NCBI RefSeq assembly: GCF_004745865.1
Contig: NZ_SRKZ01000011.1
Location: forward strand, 25,353 to 89,352
DNA length: 64,000 bases
Direction of reading: 5' to 3'
DNA from: Hymenobacter wooponensis
GTDB taxonomy: Bacteria; Bacteroidota; Bacteroidia; Cytophagales; Hymenobacteraceae
Part shown: in pieces, positions 50,950 to 59,344 of the stretch
How the letters are laid out: every line of letters begins with the position of its first letter
How positions within the stretch are numbered: position 1 is the stretch's first letter
Position numbers and translations under genes: made by a program
Notes under the pieces: model-generated
What the model was told of the DNA's origin: nothing
What the model saw: only the letters and a program-made list of their open reading frames with translations
The model's database searches: none

Positions 50950-53235
50950 TCATGCTAAGGTGTTTACGTGCAGGGCCAACGTATCCCTTACTTCCTGGCG
51001 CACCCGCATAAAGTTCTCCTGCACCGCGTCGGCCAAGGCCTTCTCCGGGTCGTCGTCTGGTCCGCCAAAGCTCACCATCGGGTGCAGGGGAAACTGCTCC
51101 CCCGTCCACTCGGGCCGGGTGATAGTACCCTGGAAAAAGGTGCTCTCGGTTTCCACCGTCTGCCCGATGAACTCCCCCTGCTGCAAGCCGATGGTATCCT
51201 GCACCCGGACGAGGTTGCGCTCCTGGTAGCTGGTACTTTGGTTGGAGCTGCTGTTGCGGCTGCCGGTACCGCCCTGGCTCGTGCCGGTGCTGGTGCTTAT
51301 CATTTCCTTGTCCTCGCGGCCTACCAGCTCCGAAATGAACTTGGCCGTTTCCAGCGAGTTCACCTTGCCGAAAAACTGGTTGTTCAGGTTCGACACCATT
51401 ACCTGCATCTTCTCCTTGCCGTAGGCATCCGTCATCTGGCTCAGGTCCTGCGTCATGTACACCATCGCCACCTTGTTGCTACGGGCCGTGGCCGGAATCA
51501 CCTCCAGGCCGGGCACGTAGATGGTCGCAGCCTCGTCGAGGAACACGTAGCTGCGGTGCTTGCGCTGCTGGTTCATCAGCTTCAGCGCTACCGTTATTAC
51601 GCACGACACAACCGGCGAAAACGTCTCCTTCAGGGTTGGGTCGTTGCCGATGCACAGCAGCTTAGGGGCTTTCGGGTCATTCAGATTCAGCGAGAAGCCT
51701 TCGCCCTGCGCCTCGTTGGGCGTCAGCACCCACACGATTTGCGGGCTGTTAATCCGGGTTAGAATCACCTGCAGCGTGCCCACTACGGCGGCTATCTGCT
51801 TCTCCGCTTTTTGCTTCACGGCAGTAATGATGGACCGGGCCAAGTCGCCACTCTCCAGGTCCGTGTCGAGCATACTTAGGACGTGCTTAAAGTCGTCGTG
51901 CATCGCCGTAGCGACGACGTGGGGAATGGTGCACAGCGCCGGGTAGTGCTTGCGGTAAAACCAGATGATGCTGGTCAGATACGCCACGGCGCTGGTATCG
52001 AAGAACTCCATCTTGCGGATGCTGGATGGATTCAGGTTGTTGATGATGGCCCGGCTATATTCCTCGGCAAAGGCCACCACGGGCATATCATCTGGTCGCA
52101 GCGGGTTCACCCGCTCACTGCGCGTCAGGTCCCGGAAGTTGATGATGTGCAGCTGTACCGGCGGCTCGTCCTGCTCCTGCTCGGCAGTGGTCAGCTTAGC
52201 CGCGGCCTTGCCCACCATGCTGCCGGCGTACTTGGCCGCCTGCTGCTTTTCTTTCTCCCGCTGGCGCTCGGCCAGAACCAACGCTTTCTGCGCGGTTTCC
52301 GCCAGTACCGGAAACTTGAAGTCGTAGATGAGGCCGGCGAAGTTCTTGTAGGCAAACTGCTCTACCATCGGCTCCCCTATCGAAAAGGTCTTGCCCGCGC
52401 CGGCCCCGCCCAGTACCAGCGTGCCCCGGTACGGGTTGGCAATGGTTATCCAACCGCCATCCGCCGTGCGGAAATAGATGCCGTCCGGCGTTTCTATCTT
52501 CTTGCGCTCGGTGGTCAGCCCGAAGGCCGGCCGCTTGGTAGTGGCCCACAACAGCCCTACCAGCCCACCACTGGCCAGCACGGCCGCGGCGGCACCCGGA
52601 TACCCGAACGTGATAAAGCCGGGCGTGTAGTGGTGCATATTCAGCAGCACGTAGCCGGCAATCAGGAACACGGCCGCGCCTATTCCGGCCACCACGCGGA
52701 ATGCCTTTTGGTTGATGGGCTTGCGTTTTGGCTTGCCTGGCACCGTGGCCGGGGCCTTCTGCACGAACACCAGCACGAGGCCTGCCAGCAACAGCAGTGC
52801 CCGTAGCCATACCCCGGCCGGGCCGTAGAACTTGGCTGCTTTCACCAGCAGCTTCGACTTGAACCCCTGGCCCGCCTTCGCTACGGCCTCGGCGCGGGCC
52901 ACGCTTTTACTCAGCGCCTGGTCGGTAGCGTGCGTCGCAGATACGGCGGCCTGTGCGCCCCCCTCCCCTACTACCTGGCCGGCTTCGAGCTGCGCCTTGG
53001 CAATCTTGCGCTGCCGCTGGCGCTCGTTGATGGCGGCAATCCGGGCGGCTAGTTTTTCCTTGGGAGTAAGGGCCTTTATCTCGGGCTGGGTGAGCTGCAC
53101 GGCGCGGGCCTGGGCTATCTCGTCACGATGAAGCAGCGTGTAATACTCGCCGCCGATGATGGCCAGCAGTAGCAGGGCGAAAATCAGCCCGACGTTCTGG
53201 GTGTTGGGTGCAGCCCTGGGTGGTTGGGTAGACAT
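50950..53235 (-). CDS. VirD4-type coupling protein (type IV secretion)
   Basis: A 761-residue protein with two to four N-terminal membrane segments (VGLIFALLLLAIIGGEYYTL; WLRALLLLAGLVLVFVQK; VVAGIGAAVFLIAGYVLLNM), then the nucleotide-binding domain with Walker A LVLGGAGAGKTFSIGEP (about residue 280) and Walker B SYVFLDEAATIYVPG (about residue 545). The tail includes a TraM-recognition/TraG-D C-terminal region and a serine-rich linker. It recruits the relaxase-DNA complex, and possibly protein substrates such as the Fic and zeta-like proteins, to the channel encoded at 22.7-33.3 kb. The N-terminal A/E/R-rich linker (residues 60-120) is unusual. Confidence 0.88.
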   Translation of the reverse strand: MSTQPPRAAPNTQNVGLIFALLLLAIIGGEYYTLLHRDEIAQARAVQLTQPEIKALTPKEKLAARIAAINERQRQRKIAKAQLEAGQVVGEGGAQAAVSATHATDQALSKSVARAEAVAKAGQGFKSKLLVKAAKFYGPAGVWLRALLLLAGLVLVFVQKAPATVPGKPKRKPINQKAFRVVAGIGAAVFLIAGYVLLNMHHYTPGFITFGYPGAAAAVLASGGLVGLLWATTKRPAFGLTTERKKIETPDGIYFRTADGGWITIANPYRGTLVLGGAGAGKTFSIGEPMVEQFAYKNFAGLIYDFKFPVLAETAQKALVLAERQREKEKQQAAKYAGSMVGKAAAKLTTAEQEQDEPPVQLHIINFRDLTRSERVNPLRPDDMPVVAFAEEYSRAIINNLNPSSIRKMEFFDTSAVAYLTSIIWFYRKHYPALCTIPHVVATAMHDDFKHVLSMLDTDLESGDLARSIITAVKQKAEKQIAAVVGTLQVILTRINSPQIVWVLTPNEAQGEGFSLNLNDPKAPKLLCIGNDPTLKETFSPVVSCVITVALKLMNQQRKHRSYVFLDEAATIYVPGLEVIPATARSNKVAMVYMTQDLSQMTDAYGKEKMQVMVSNLNNQFFGKVNSLETAKFISELVGREDKEMISTSTGTSQGGTGSRNSSSNQSTSYQERNLVRVQDTIGLQQGEFIGQTVETESTFFQGTITRPEWTGEQFPLHPMVSFGGPDDDPEKALADAVQENFMRVRQEVRDTLALHVNTLA

Positions 53236-53283
53236 AACTGTGTAGATGGTTATTGGAAAGAATAAGCGTTTTAGGTGGTGGCG

Positions 53284-54303
53284 CTACATCTCAATATCAA
53301 GTTCCCCGGACGTGCGGCCTCGCTTCTCGCCGATGCTCTCGGTCTGCTCGTCGCGGCCCCGGCCGGAACGGACGGCCTGTTGCAAGGCGCGCAGGGCACT
53401 GGTGGCTGCTTGCTGCTGCTGGGGCTGCTCCCGGCCGGTGGTCAACAGGTGGTACGCGTTATCAATGGGCTCCCCCGCCTTCGCCCGGCGTTCGACGGTA
53501 GCCAGTGAACGGTAAAAGGTCTTATCGTACTCGCGGCCCTGGGCTATCTGCTGCACCCGCGCCGGGTCAAGCTGCTGCGCCTTTGGCACCTGCTTGTTCA
53601 GTACCCCTACCCGCTCTCCAATCTTGGCGGCGCGGCTGGCATCGCGGCTGGCATCACGCGGCTTGACCTTCACCTTTTCGTGCTCCTGCGCGGTGTAAGT
53701 AAACTGCTTCTCGAACTGCTTGCCCGCCTGGGTCTGCCAGTTGATTAAGTCGAACCGCTGCCGGCGGCCGGCGGGGTTGAGGCTTATCTTCTGGCTCCGG
53801 TCGCGGGCGCTCACGATGACGTGAATATGCGTTTGCAGGCCGGACTTCTTCTCGCCCGTCTGAGCCTGGCCGGCGGCCACCTCGGGGTCAGTGCCCCGGT
53901 AACTCCTATCCTGGTGGATGGTGGCCCCCCAAACCAAATCCTCACTGCCCAGTTGCCGCCCTTCCTTTAGCTTAAAGTTGCCGGCGTACTGCTCCATCAC
54001 TGCCCGCGTGTAGGCTTTCAGCTTCTGTTTGTCGTTACCGATATGCTCCAACTCGTCGGCGCTGGGACTAATCACTAACGAGTAAAATTTGGCATCATCC
54101 GCCCGCAATCCCTTCACGTTGGTGTCGATTTCCTGCATCAGTTCTGCCGCCTCTATCCCGTCGCGGTCAGCCCCAAAAAACGTTGCTGTCTGCCCATCTT
54201 TAGCCGCTTCCTGCTTCAGATAATTGAGCGTCTGCGCGCTGCTGCCGCTGTTATTATAAGCGGCTTTACCGTGCGTCGAAGGATTGATTAGCTTAACGTA
54301 CAT
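53284..54303 (-). CDS. relaxase (HUH type, DUF5712-like) of the mobilization module
   Basis: A 339-residue protein. The N-terminus YVKLINPSTHGKAAYNNSGS, the middle EHIGNDKQKLKAYTRAVMEQ and the histidine motif LQTHIHVIVSARDRSQKISL match Bacteroidota plasmid relaxases (DUF5712-like), in which HxH binds the metal and an upstream Tyr nicks oriT. A Q/R-rich tail follows. It is 6 bp downstream of the ribbon-helix-helix accessory gene and 48 bp upstream of the coupling-protein gene, forming the transfer initiation unit. Candidate oriT lies at 54835-55291. Confidence 0.8.
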   Translation of the reverse strand: MYVKLINPSTHGKAAYNNSGSSAQTLNYLKQEAAKDGQTATFFGADRDGIEAAELMQEIDTNVKGLRADDAKFYSLVISPSADELEHIGNDKQKLKAYTRAVMEQYAGNFKLKEGRQLGSEDLVWGATIHQDRSYRGTDPEVAAGQAQTGEKKSGLQTHIHVIVSARDRSQKISLNPAGRRQRFDLINWQTQAGKQFEKQFTYTAQEHEKVKVKPRDASRDASRAAKIGERVGVLNKQVPKAQQLDPARVQQIAQGREYDKTFYRSLATVERRAKAGEPIDNAYHLLTTGREQPQQQQAATSALRALQQAVRSGRGRDEQTESIGEKRGRTSGELDIEM

Positions 54304-54309
54304 GCTGGC

Positions 54310-54834
54310 TTAGCTGCTCGGTTCGGTATACTTTTTCCCCGACTGCCCCTCCCCTACTTTCTTGCCTGAACCAACGGGCTGAGCACCGGCCAGAGCCTCT
54401 TTCAGCTGCCGCTCTACGGCCTCGTCATTCTGCTGCCGTAGCTTCTTTAATGTCTCGCGGTGCGCCGCCAACTGGCCTTCGCTGAGTAGGCTCAACTGGC
54501 CATTCAGGTTGTTTACCAGGATTTCATTCATCCGTAAAACCCGCTCCAGCGTGATACGGGACCGAAGCATTTCTTCCAGCATCGGGAGCAGTAAGCTGCG
54601 CTCTTCCTCCTGCATATAGCTGAAAACCCGGTCGCCTAGCTTCTTCACCTGCTGCATTATTAGCTGACCCTCGCGGGCCACGTCGTCCGCTGGGTTGAGT
54701 TGCCGGCCTGTGAAGTAGTCCAACGCCGCCTCGGTGTATTCACCAAGACTCATTTTCAGCCGGGTGGCGGCTTTCGCGGCGGCCCTATGGCTGGTTGCAT
54801 TTACTCGAATCTGCGGCTTCTGCTCTTTGGCCAT
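54310..54834 (-). CDS. BfmA/BtgA-like mobilization accessory protein
   Basis: A 174-residue protein. The N-terminal part (IRVNATSHRAAAKAATRLKM, then SLGEYTEAALDYF) is a ribbon-helix-helix DNA-binding region, followed by a long coiled coil (EEERSLLLPMLEEMLRSRIT). This is the layout of BfmA/BtgA mobilization proteins, which assist the relaxase at oriT. The C-terminal tail GEGQSGKKYTEPSS is encoded by a copy of the G-rich motif (54332-54349), which looks like an insertion that altered the protein end. Confidence 0.8.
   Translation of the reverse strand: MAKEQKPQIRVNATSHRAAAKAATRLKMSLGEYTEAALDYFTGRQLNPADDVAREGQLIMQQVKKLGDRVFSYMQEEERSLLLPMLEEMLRSRITLERVLRMNEILVNNLNGQLSLLSEGQLAAHRETLKKLRQQNDEAVERQLKEALAGAQPVGSGKKVGEGQSGKKYTEPSS
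54332..54349 (-). repeat. G-rich dispersed motif, copy 6 (3' end of the mobilization gene)
   Basis: TTTTTCCCCGACTGCCCC on the plus strand, one change from the motif at 17234. It forms the last codons of the BfmA/BtgA-like gene. Confidence 0.6.
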
Positions 54835-55291
54835 TTCTACAGCTGAAACAGTGGCTAAAACTAAGGTTCAACGATAGTGTGTGAGCAAACACATATTGTA
54901 AATCAGAATGTTATGCTATATAATCACATAATTTCAGCTTTGCTGAAATATAAGCAACACGAATACAAGGCTTTAGTGCTGTATTTGTGTTACTCTTCTT
55001 GCTAAAAAGAAGCGAACGAATATCATTACGGCTTTGCCTGCCCGATGTTGTCTACGGCCGTGAAATCACCATCTGCCATTATTGCTAAGACTACCGCTAA
55101 GCTACGAGTTAGAATTACTACCCCACGGCTTGGACTGGGGCTCTCCTTCTTTTCTGATGCGCCACCTTCTATTTGATATGTTGCACCAGTTGGGCTATTG
55201 AGAGAAGAGCCTGCCTGGCCTTTTACTATCCGCTCCCCACCTTTCTGCCAGAAACCCCTTGGTAACGCTGTAATCCCTTTTTAATCATTCT
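54835..55291. other. non-coding mobilization region, candidate oriT
   Basis: AT-rich DNA without a gene, divergent between the mobilization genes and parA. It has a perfect hairpin ATTTCAGC-TTT-GCTGAAAT (54931-54949) and a larger imperfect one, AACACGAATAC (54956-54966) with GTATTTGTGTT (54981-54991). Hairpins next to the relaxase accessory gene fit an oriT, but the nick site cannot be identified. Confidence 0.4.
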
Positions 55292-55770
55292 CTCACTACT
55301 TCACCACTTCGCTACTTTAAACAATCCTCTGATTGCATCTATTGCATCAGCATTCGCTACCTCGCTACTTAACTACTTCGCTACCTATAAAAGTCAGACA
55401 TCAAGCTGTAGTCTAATTTTTTCGCTACCTCGCTACTTAACTACATCGCTACCTGTAAAGGCCAAATGGTTGGCAACATACTATCTAATGTTTCACTACT
55501 TCACCACTTGGCTACTTCGCTACTTATAATACCAATGCATTATCTTTTCTTCACTACTTCGCTACCTGACTACTTCGCTACCGATGCTGTATCAACATTC
55601 TCATTTGTTCGCTACTTCACCACTTGAATACTTCGCTACCTTTAACCATCATATTTAATTCGCTACTTCACTACATCGCTACTTAACTACTTAGATTTAT
55701 CGCTACGTCACTACTTAACTACCTCGCTTCGTCGCTACCTCGCTACTTCGCTACATGACTACTTCGCCAC
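55292..55770. repeat. octamer array, probable centromere (partition site)
   Basis: Tandem 8-bp units of consensus YTCGCTAC, with variants TTAACTAC, TTCACTAC and TTCACCAC, occur in eight clusters: 3 units at 55292-55315; 4 units each at 55353-55384, 55421-55452, 55492-55523, 55550-55581, 55608-55639 and 55659-55690; 9 units at 55699-55770. That is 36 octamers, with unique spacers of 37 bp shrinking to 8 bp towards parA. Arrays like this directly before a parA gene serve as the binding site of ribbon-helix-helix centromere proteins and often also as the operator of the par operon. Confidence 0.75.
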
Positions 55771-55844
55771 TTTTGCTGTATGTTTGTGCAACCCGCCTGA
55801 CTGACCACCCGGCGCAAAGTTCATTAACCCTAACCAGTAAACCC

Positions 55845-56621
55845 ATGCCCAAAATTATCAGCTTTGCCACCCAAAAAGGCGGCTCCGGTAAATCAACCCT
55901 GCTACTCGTGCTTGCCGCTCCCCTGGCCACTGAGTATGGGCTAAAGATTGCCGTTCTGGATTGCGACTATCAGCAGAGCATCGTCAAAACCCGTGCTCAG
56001 CTGGACGCGCACAATTTGGCTAACCTTCAGAAAACCGACCCGGCGGCTAAGTACCCCTACGATGTATTCCCGCTGGCCCTGGATAAGATTTTCGAGTTCA
56101 TCGACAATCCCGATAATCAGGACTACGACCTTATCATCATCGACGTACCAGGCCGAGCCGATGGCGACGATGTTTTCAACGCGCTGACGGCCTGCGACGC
56201 GGTAATTGTGCCCCTGGTATCGGATTACCTAGACCGCGCCTCTACGGCGGAGTTTATGGGCATCCTGGAAGCTATCAAGCAGTCTGCGGAGGAGGCCCAA
56301 CTGGATTTTCAATATTTCGGCCTTCCAACCAAGCGCGTCGCCGGCCGGCGGGAAGAAAAGGACATGGATGAGTACATCGACGGGCTGGGCCTCTCGCGCC
56401 TCAACTCCTCCCTGGGCCTGCGCACTGCCTACAGCCGGGCCTCGACGCTCTATAGCTTGCTCAACCCTACCTACCGCACCTACGCTGGCGGCAACAAAGA
56501 CACGGATGCCGAAATACGCCGCGTGTGTGAGGAACTGATAGAACGCCTGGGCTTGCCCCAGCGCAAAGCCGGGAGCCAGCTCAGCGAGTCGGCCGATACG
56601 TCAACCACTAAAACCAACTAA
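55845..56621 (+). CDS. parA: ParA-type partition ATPase
   Basis: The ATG at 55845 gives 258 residues starting MPKIISFATQKGGSGKSTLL, with the deviant Walker A motif. Walker A' and B-like segments follow (KIAVLDCDYQQSIVKTRAQL and YDLIIIDVPGRADGD). The upstream in-frame reading from 55755 goes through the octamer array and is rejected. ParA proteins segregate plasmid copies on the nucleoid together with a DNA-binding partner at the centromere. The gene is followed after 3 bp by the partner gene. Confidence 0.88.
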   Translation: MPKIISFATQKGGSGKSTLLLVLAAPLATEYGLKIAVLDCDYQQSIVKTRAQLDAHNLANLQKTDPAAKYPYDVFPLALDKIFEFIDNPDNQDYDLIIIDVPGRADGDDVFNALTACDAVIVPLVSDYLDRASTAEFMGILEAIKQSAEEAQLDFQYFGLPTKRVAGRREEKDMDEYIDGLGLSRLNSSLGLRTAYSRASTLYSLLNPTYRTYAGGNKDTDAEIRRVCEELIERLGLPQRKAGSQLSESADTSTTKTN

Positions 56622-56624
56622 GCA

Positions 56625-57191
56625 ATGGGCATCGAGAAACCGAAAATCGAGCCACGGCAGCGTATTCCCGTTTCTGCTGAGCGACGGAATCAGGCCCGGG
56701 CGGGCATGGATGGAGAGCTAGTCAAATCAACCAGTGCCACGGCTGCTGACGCTGCGCCGGCGGCTGTAGCCACCCCTGCAGTAGCCCCACTGGCTCCGGT
56801 CGATGCTCCGGTGCCTACGGAGCCAACGCCGGCCCCCGTAGCGGCTCCTGAACCTGTAGCGGCATCGACCAGCCAGTCAGCACCGCCTGTTCAGGCGATG
56901 GCCACGGTGGCCCCCACGCTGCCGGCAGCCGCTCCAATGGCTAGCCCCGCTGCGCGGCCCCGGCGTGGGCGCAAGCCGGCTGCCCCGGATGCCGTGCTGA
57001 TGGAAACCGAACGCTCGGTGAAAATCCCGGAAAGCGTGTGGAATGAGATTCGGCTGGCGCTGGTGCTGCTACCTAAAGGGGAGGATAGTCCGGTCAGCAT
57101 AAAGGCGTACCTGGTCGCCGCCCATCGGCATTACGAAGCGCAGTTGCGCAAGCAGGGCAAGCTACCGGCTAAGCCAGCGGAAAGTAAATAG
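56625..57191 (+). CDS. ParB-like centromere-binding protein, ribbon-helix-helix type
   Basis: A 188-residue protein. The first 120 residues are A/P/V-rich and disordered (AAPAAVATPAVAPLAPVDAP). The C-terminal 60 residues carry a strand-helix-helix of ribbon-helix-helix appearance: RSVKIPESVWNEIRLALVLL then SPVSIKAYLVAAHRHYEAQL. Location right after parA, at a short gap, fits the small partner protein that binds the octamer array upstream. Its position after parA and its disordered N-terminus resemble type Ib-like partition loci. Confidence 0.7.
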   Translation: MGIEKPKIEPRQRIPVSAERRNQARAGMDGELVKSTSATAADAAPAAVATPAVAPLAPVDAPVPTEPTPAPVAAPEPVAASTSQSAPPVQAMATVAPTLPAAAPMASPAARPRRGRKPAAPDAVLMETERSVKIPESVWNEIRLALVLLPKGEDSPVSIKAYLVAAHRHYEAQLRKQGKLPAKPAESK

Positions 57192-57364
57192 CGTAATTTG
57201 CAGCACTGGTTAGGGGTAAGTCGTCGGTTTGGTCGCCGGCACTTGGCTTCTCCTTTCTGGCGCTGTAGCGCCAACCAAGGGCAGTTCTTACCAGGGCTGC
57301 CCTTGTTGTTGGAACAGCAGTAAAAACCTGCTTTCTGAGGTCAATGCACCTCCTGACATAGAAG
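57192..57364. other. intergenic region after the partition genes
   Basis: No credible gene. It may hold the 3' end of the par transcript before the terminator at 57365. Confidence 0.35.
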
Positions 57365-57394
57365 AGCCCCGGCTTGGACAAGCCGGGGCTTTTT
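57365..57394 (+). terminator. terminator of the partition operon
   Basis: AGCCCCGGCTT and AAGCCGGGGCT pair perfectly around GGAC and are followed by TTTT. A strong intrinsic terminator, bidirectional in form, also serving the convergent zeta-like gene. Confidence 0.85.
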
Positions 57395-57425
57395 GTTGAT
57401 GCACTTGAGTAGAGGAGGGGAGAGG

Positions 57426-58406
57426 TCAGCGCTCCTGCTGGTCCTGACCACGCTCAGTTGCTTGGCTCTGCCCGGCTTCCCGCGCCTGGCCTGGGGCCTG
57501 GCGGCGCTGCTGGTCTTTCGCGCTTTCCATCACTTCACTACCAGGCTGCCGGTGCACCGCGTCAAGCGTGGTGCTGATGCGCTCTAGCTCCGGGCTTTTC
57601 AAGCTGTACTGCACGTTCAGGTAGCTAACCCGCTGGCCCTGCTCTGACGCTGCAGCGGGCTGCACGTCGCTTACTTGTGCCCCACTCATGCGAACGGCCG
57701 CTTGTACCGCCTCGGCCTGGCCGCGGGCACCGGGTGCCCGCGCTGCTTCGGTAACCCGGATAGTTGCCTGCTGCACGTCCGCTGCCGGTTGAGCTAACAA
57801 CTGGTTAACCCGCTCCATCCGTTGGACATGGGTCACGACACCCTTCACCCACTCCGGCGGCGGTGACTGCAAAGGAGCTATCAACCCCTTTTCAATGAGC
57901 GCCCCCGGCTGAAATGGTCGGCTGGTATTGTCTATCAACTCGATGCGGTCAAATTCCTTATAGTTCTGCTTTAGCAGGGAAAGGGACTGGTGGTACCGCT
58001 GCTCGATGATGGCCGGGGGCACGTCGTGCCCGCCCTTGGCCACGCGGCTCAGTACCCGGTCCTGGCACTCGCGCACCGACTCCAAGCTGACGTACACCAA
58101 CTCAACGCGGTAGCCGGCTGCTTTCGCGCCATGAATCAGCTTGTAGTCGTTGGTCTGGGCCAGGTTACTCTCGACCGAGAAAGAAACCCTGCTGTCACGT
58201 AGCTCTTTGATGCGCTGGGCGGTCATCGCCTCCACGTCAAAGCCGCTGAGTTGGGGGTTCTGCTGTTTCAGTACGTCGCCGTTCACCTGTTCCACCGATG
58301 GACTACGAGCCGCCATTGCGTTGAATAAGGTGCTTTTCCCCGCGCCGTTTGGGCCGGCGAACACATAGAGTACTGGTTGCTGCTCCACCGGCCGCGCTTC
58401 GCTCAC
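57426..58406 (-). CDS. zeta-toxin-like kinase with a C-terminal module shared with the Toprim protein
   Basis: A 326-residue protein with GTG start at 58406. Residues 1-200 are a zeta-toxin-like P-loop kinase: VFAGPNGAGKSTLFNAM, VNGDVLKQQNPQLSGFDVEA, and RVAKGGHDVPPAIIEQRYHQ. Zeta toxins phosphorylate UDP-N-acetylglucosamine or related substrates; activity here is inferred. Residues about 214-300 are an additional module (RAPGARGQAEAVQAAVRMSG, then SPELERISTTLDAVHRQPGS) very similar to the C-terminus of the Toprim protein at 19358. A Q/E/R-rich tail follows. The upstream 75-aa gene overlaps its start (TAGTG), suggesting coupled expression and possibly an antitoxin pair. Confidence 0.75.
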   Translation of the reverse strand: MSEARPVEQQPVLYVFAGPNGAGKSTLFNAMAARSPSVEQVNGDVLKQQNPQLSGFDVEAMTAQRIKELRDSRVSFSVESNLAQTNDYKLIHGAKAAGYRVELVYVSLESVRECQDRVLSRVAKGGHDVPPAIIEQRYHQSLSLLKQNYKEFDRIELIDNTSRPFQPGALIEKGLIAPLQSPPPEWVKGVVTHVQRMERVNQLLAQPAADVQQATIRVTEAARAPGARGQAEAVQAAVRMSGAQVSDVQPAAASEQGQRVSYLNVQYSLKSPELERISTTLDAVHRQPGSEVMESAKDQQRRQAPGQAREAGQSQATERGQDQQER

Positions 58407-58633
58407 TAGGCTCCTACAGCGTCAAGCAGTAGCCGGCGCGTCTGTGGCTGGGTCAGCGAAACCTCGTATATCTCACCGGTGGCAGGGTACTCATGCACGT
58501 AGCGGCCTTGCTCGTCCCGGTAGGAGAGGAAGGTATTCGCGGCAGCTGCCTCAGCGCGCAACTGCTCCCCAATGGATTTCTGAAACTCCGGCGTCGTCAG
58601 CTGGGCGAGAAAGTTGGTTACTGGGGAGTTCAT
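58406..58633 (-). CDS. small protein coupled to the zeta-like kinase, antitoxin candidate (75 aa)
   Basis: From the ATG at 58633 (MNSPVTNFLAQLTTPEFQKS) the protein has 75 residues; a start seven codons upstream is possible. Its stop codon TAG overlaps the GTG start of the kinase by one base, a classic coupling arrangement. It has a helical N-terminal half and a beta-like segment RDEQGRYVHEYPATGEIYEV. It does not resemble the epsilon antitoxin, so an antitoxin role rests on position alone. Confidence 0.55.
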   Translation of the reverse strand: MNSPVTNFLAQLTTPEFQKSIGEQLRAEAAAANTFLSYRDEQGRYVHEYPATGEIYEVSLTQPQTRRLLLDAVGA

Positions 58634-58741
58634 GGCAGGAGGCAAAGGGTACACGAATATAACGCAAGCGCCGGTAAAGTAGTGGCATTGTCATCAAGAA
58701 AATGAGCGCAGCAACCGGCCAGCAGGCACTGAAAGAGGGGA

Positions 58742-58759
58742 GGGGCAGTGGGGGAAAAA
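58742..58759 (+). repeat. G-rich dispersed motif, copy 7
   Basis: GGGGCAGTGGGGGAAAAA, the reference form, in a gap between the 168-aa gene and the 75-aa gene. Confidence 0.65.
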
Positions 58760-58783
58760 GGAAGGGATGCCCCTGCGACTTAC

Positions 58784-59290
58784 CTACTGGTCACGCTGCT
58801 CGTCGCCGGGATGCTCGGGGTACTCCTCGCTGTCTTGGTTGTCGTCCGGCTCCTCCTGGGGAGGGTACTCCGGTATCCAATCCTGCGCGGTGCCGGTGGC
58901 GACTTCCGCGGTCTGGCAGTTGGGCACAGGTTGCGCAGGCTGCTGCGGGGGCTGGGGCCGGCGTGGCTCCAACTCGCGGCCGAAGAAATGGCCTAGCGTT
59001 ACGCCGGGTGCCTGCTTTTGGTACCATTCGGGCATTTCGTCCGGCTGGCAGATTACGCCCAAGTACCCGTCGGCGTGGAAATAGGCCCGCACGACGGCTG
59101 GACCAAAGCCGTTCATGTGAATATGAACGCGGGAGCCGATTTCAGGCACGGCCGAATCTCCCGACCAATCGAGGTTGATTGGCAGGCTCAGGCGGGTTGG
59201 ATAGCCCAGCCACTGCGGGCAAGGGGTCACGGAATTCAGCCACTGGCAGGGGCTAATCTGGGGCTGCTTCGGCGCGGGGGTAGTATTCAT
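58784..59290 (-). CDS. hypothetical protein (168 aa), paralogue of the next gene
   Basis: Not recognised. The segment VPEIGSRVHIHMNGFGPAVV then RAYFHADGYLGVICQPDEMP (about residues 48-88) parallels VPAVGKLVSANQGGKVETVK then VLGYCHAAGFIGLVTQPFHP in the neighbour at 59345, so the two share a small beta-rich (SH3-like?) fold. An E/P/Q/D-rich acidic tail follows. Both are leftward and probably a unit driven by promoter block copy 4. Confidence 0.6.
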   Translation of the reverse strand: MNTTPAPKQPQISPCQWLNSVTPCPQWLGYPTRLSLPINLDWSGDSAVPEIGSRVHIHMNGFGPAVVRAYFHADGYLGVICQPDEMPEWYQKQAPGVTLGHFFGRELEPRRPQPPQQPAQPVPNCQTAEVATGTAQDWIPEYPPQEEPDDNQDSEEYPEHPGDEQRDQ

Positions 59291-59344
59291 AGCGGTATAT
59301 TTCCTATTGAGAAAATCAGATTGGGAGCTATCCGGCTGCTGGTG

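Noticed and set aside
55292..55770. CRISPR array
   Set aside because: The units are tandem octamers in clusters, not 25-40-bp direct repeats with equal unique spacers, and no cas genes are present.
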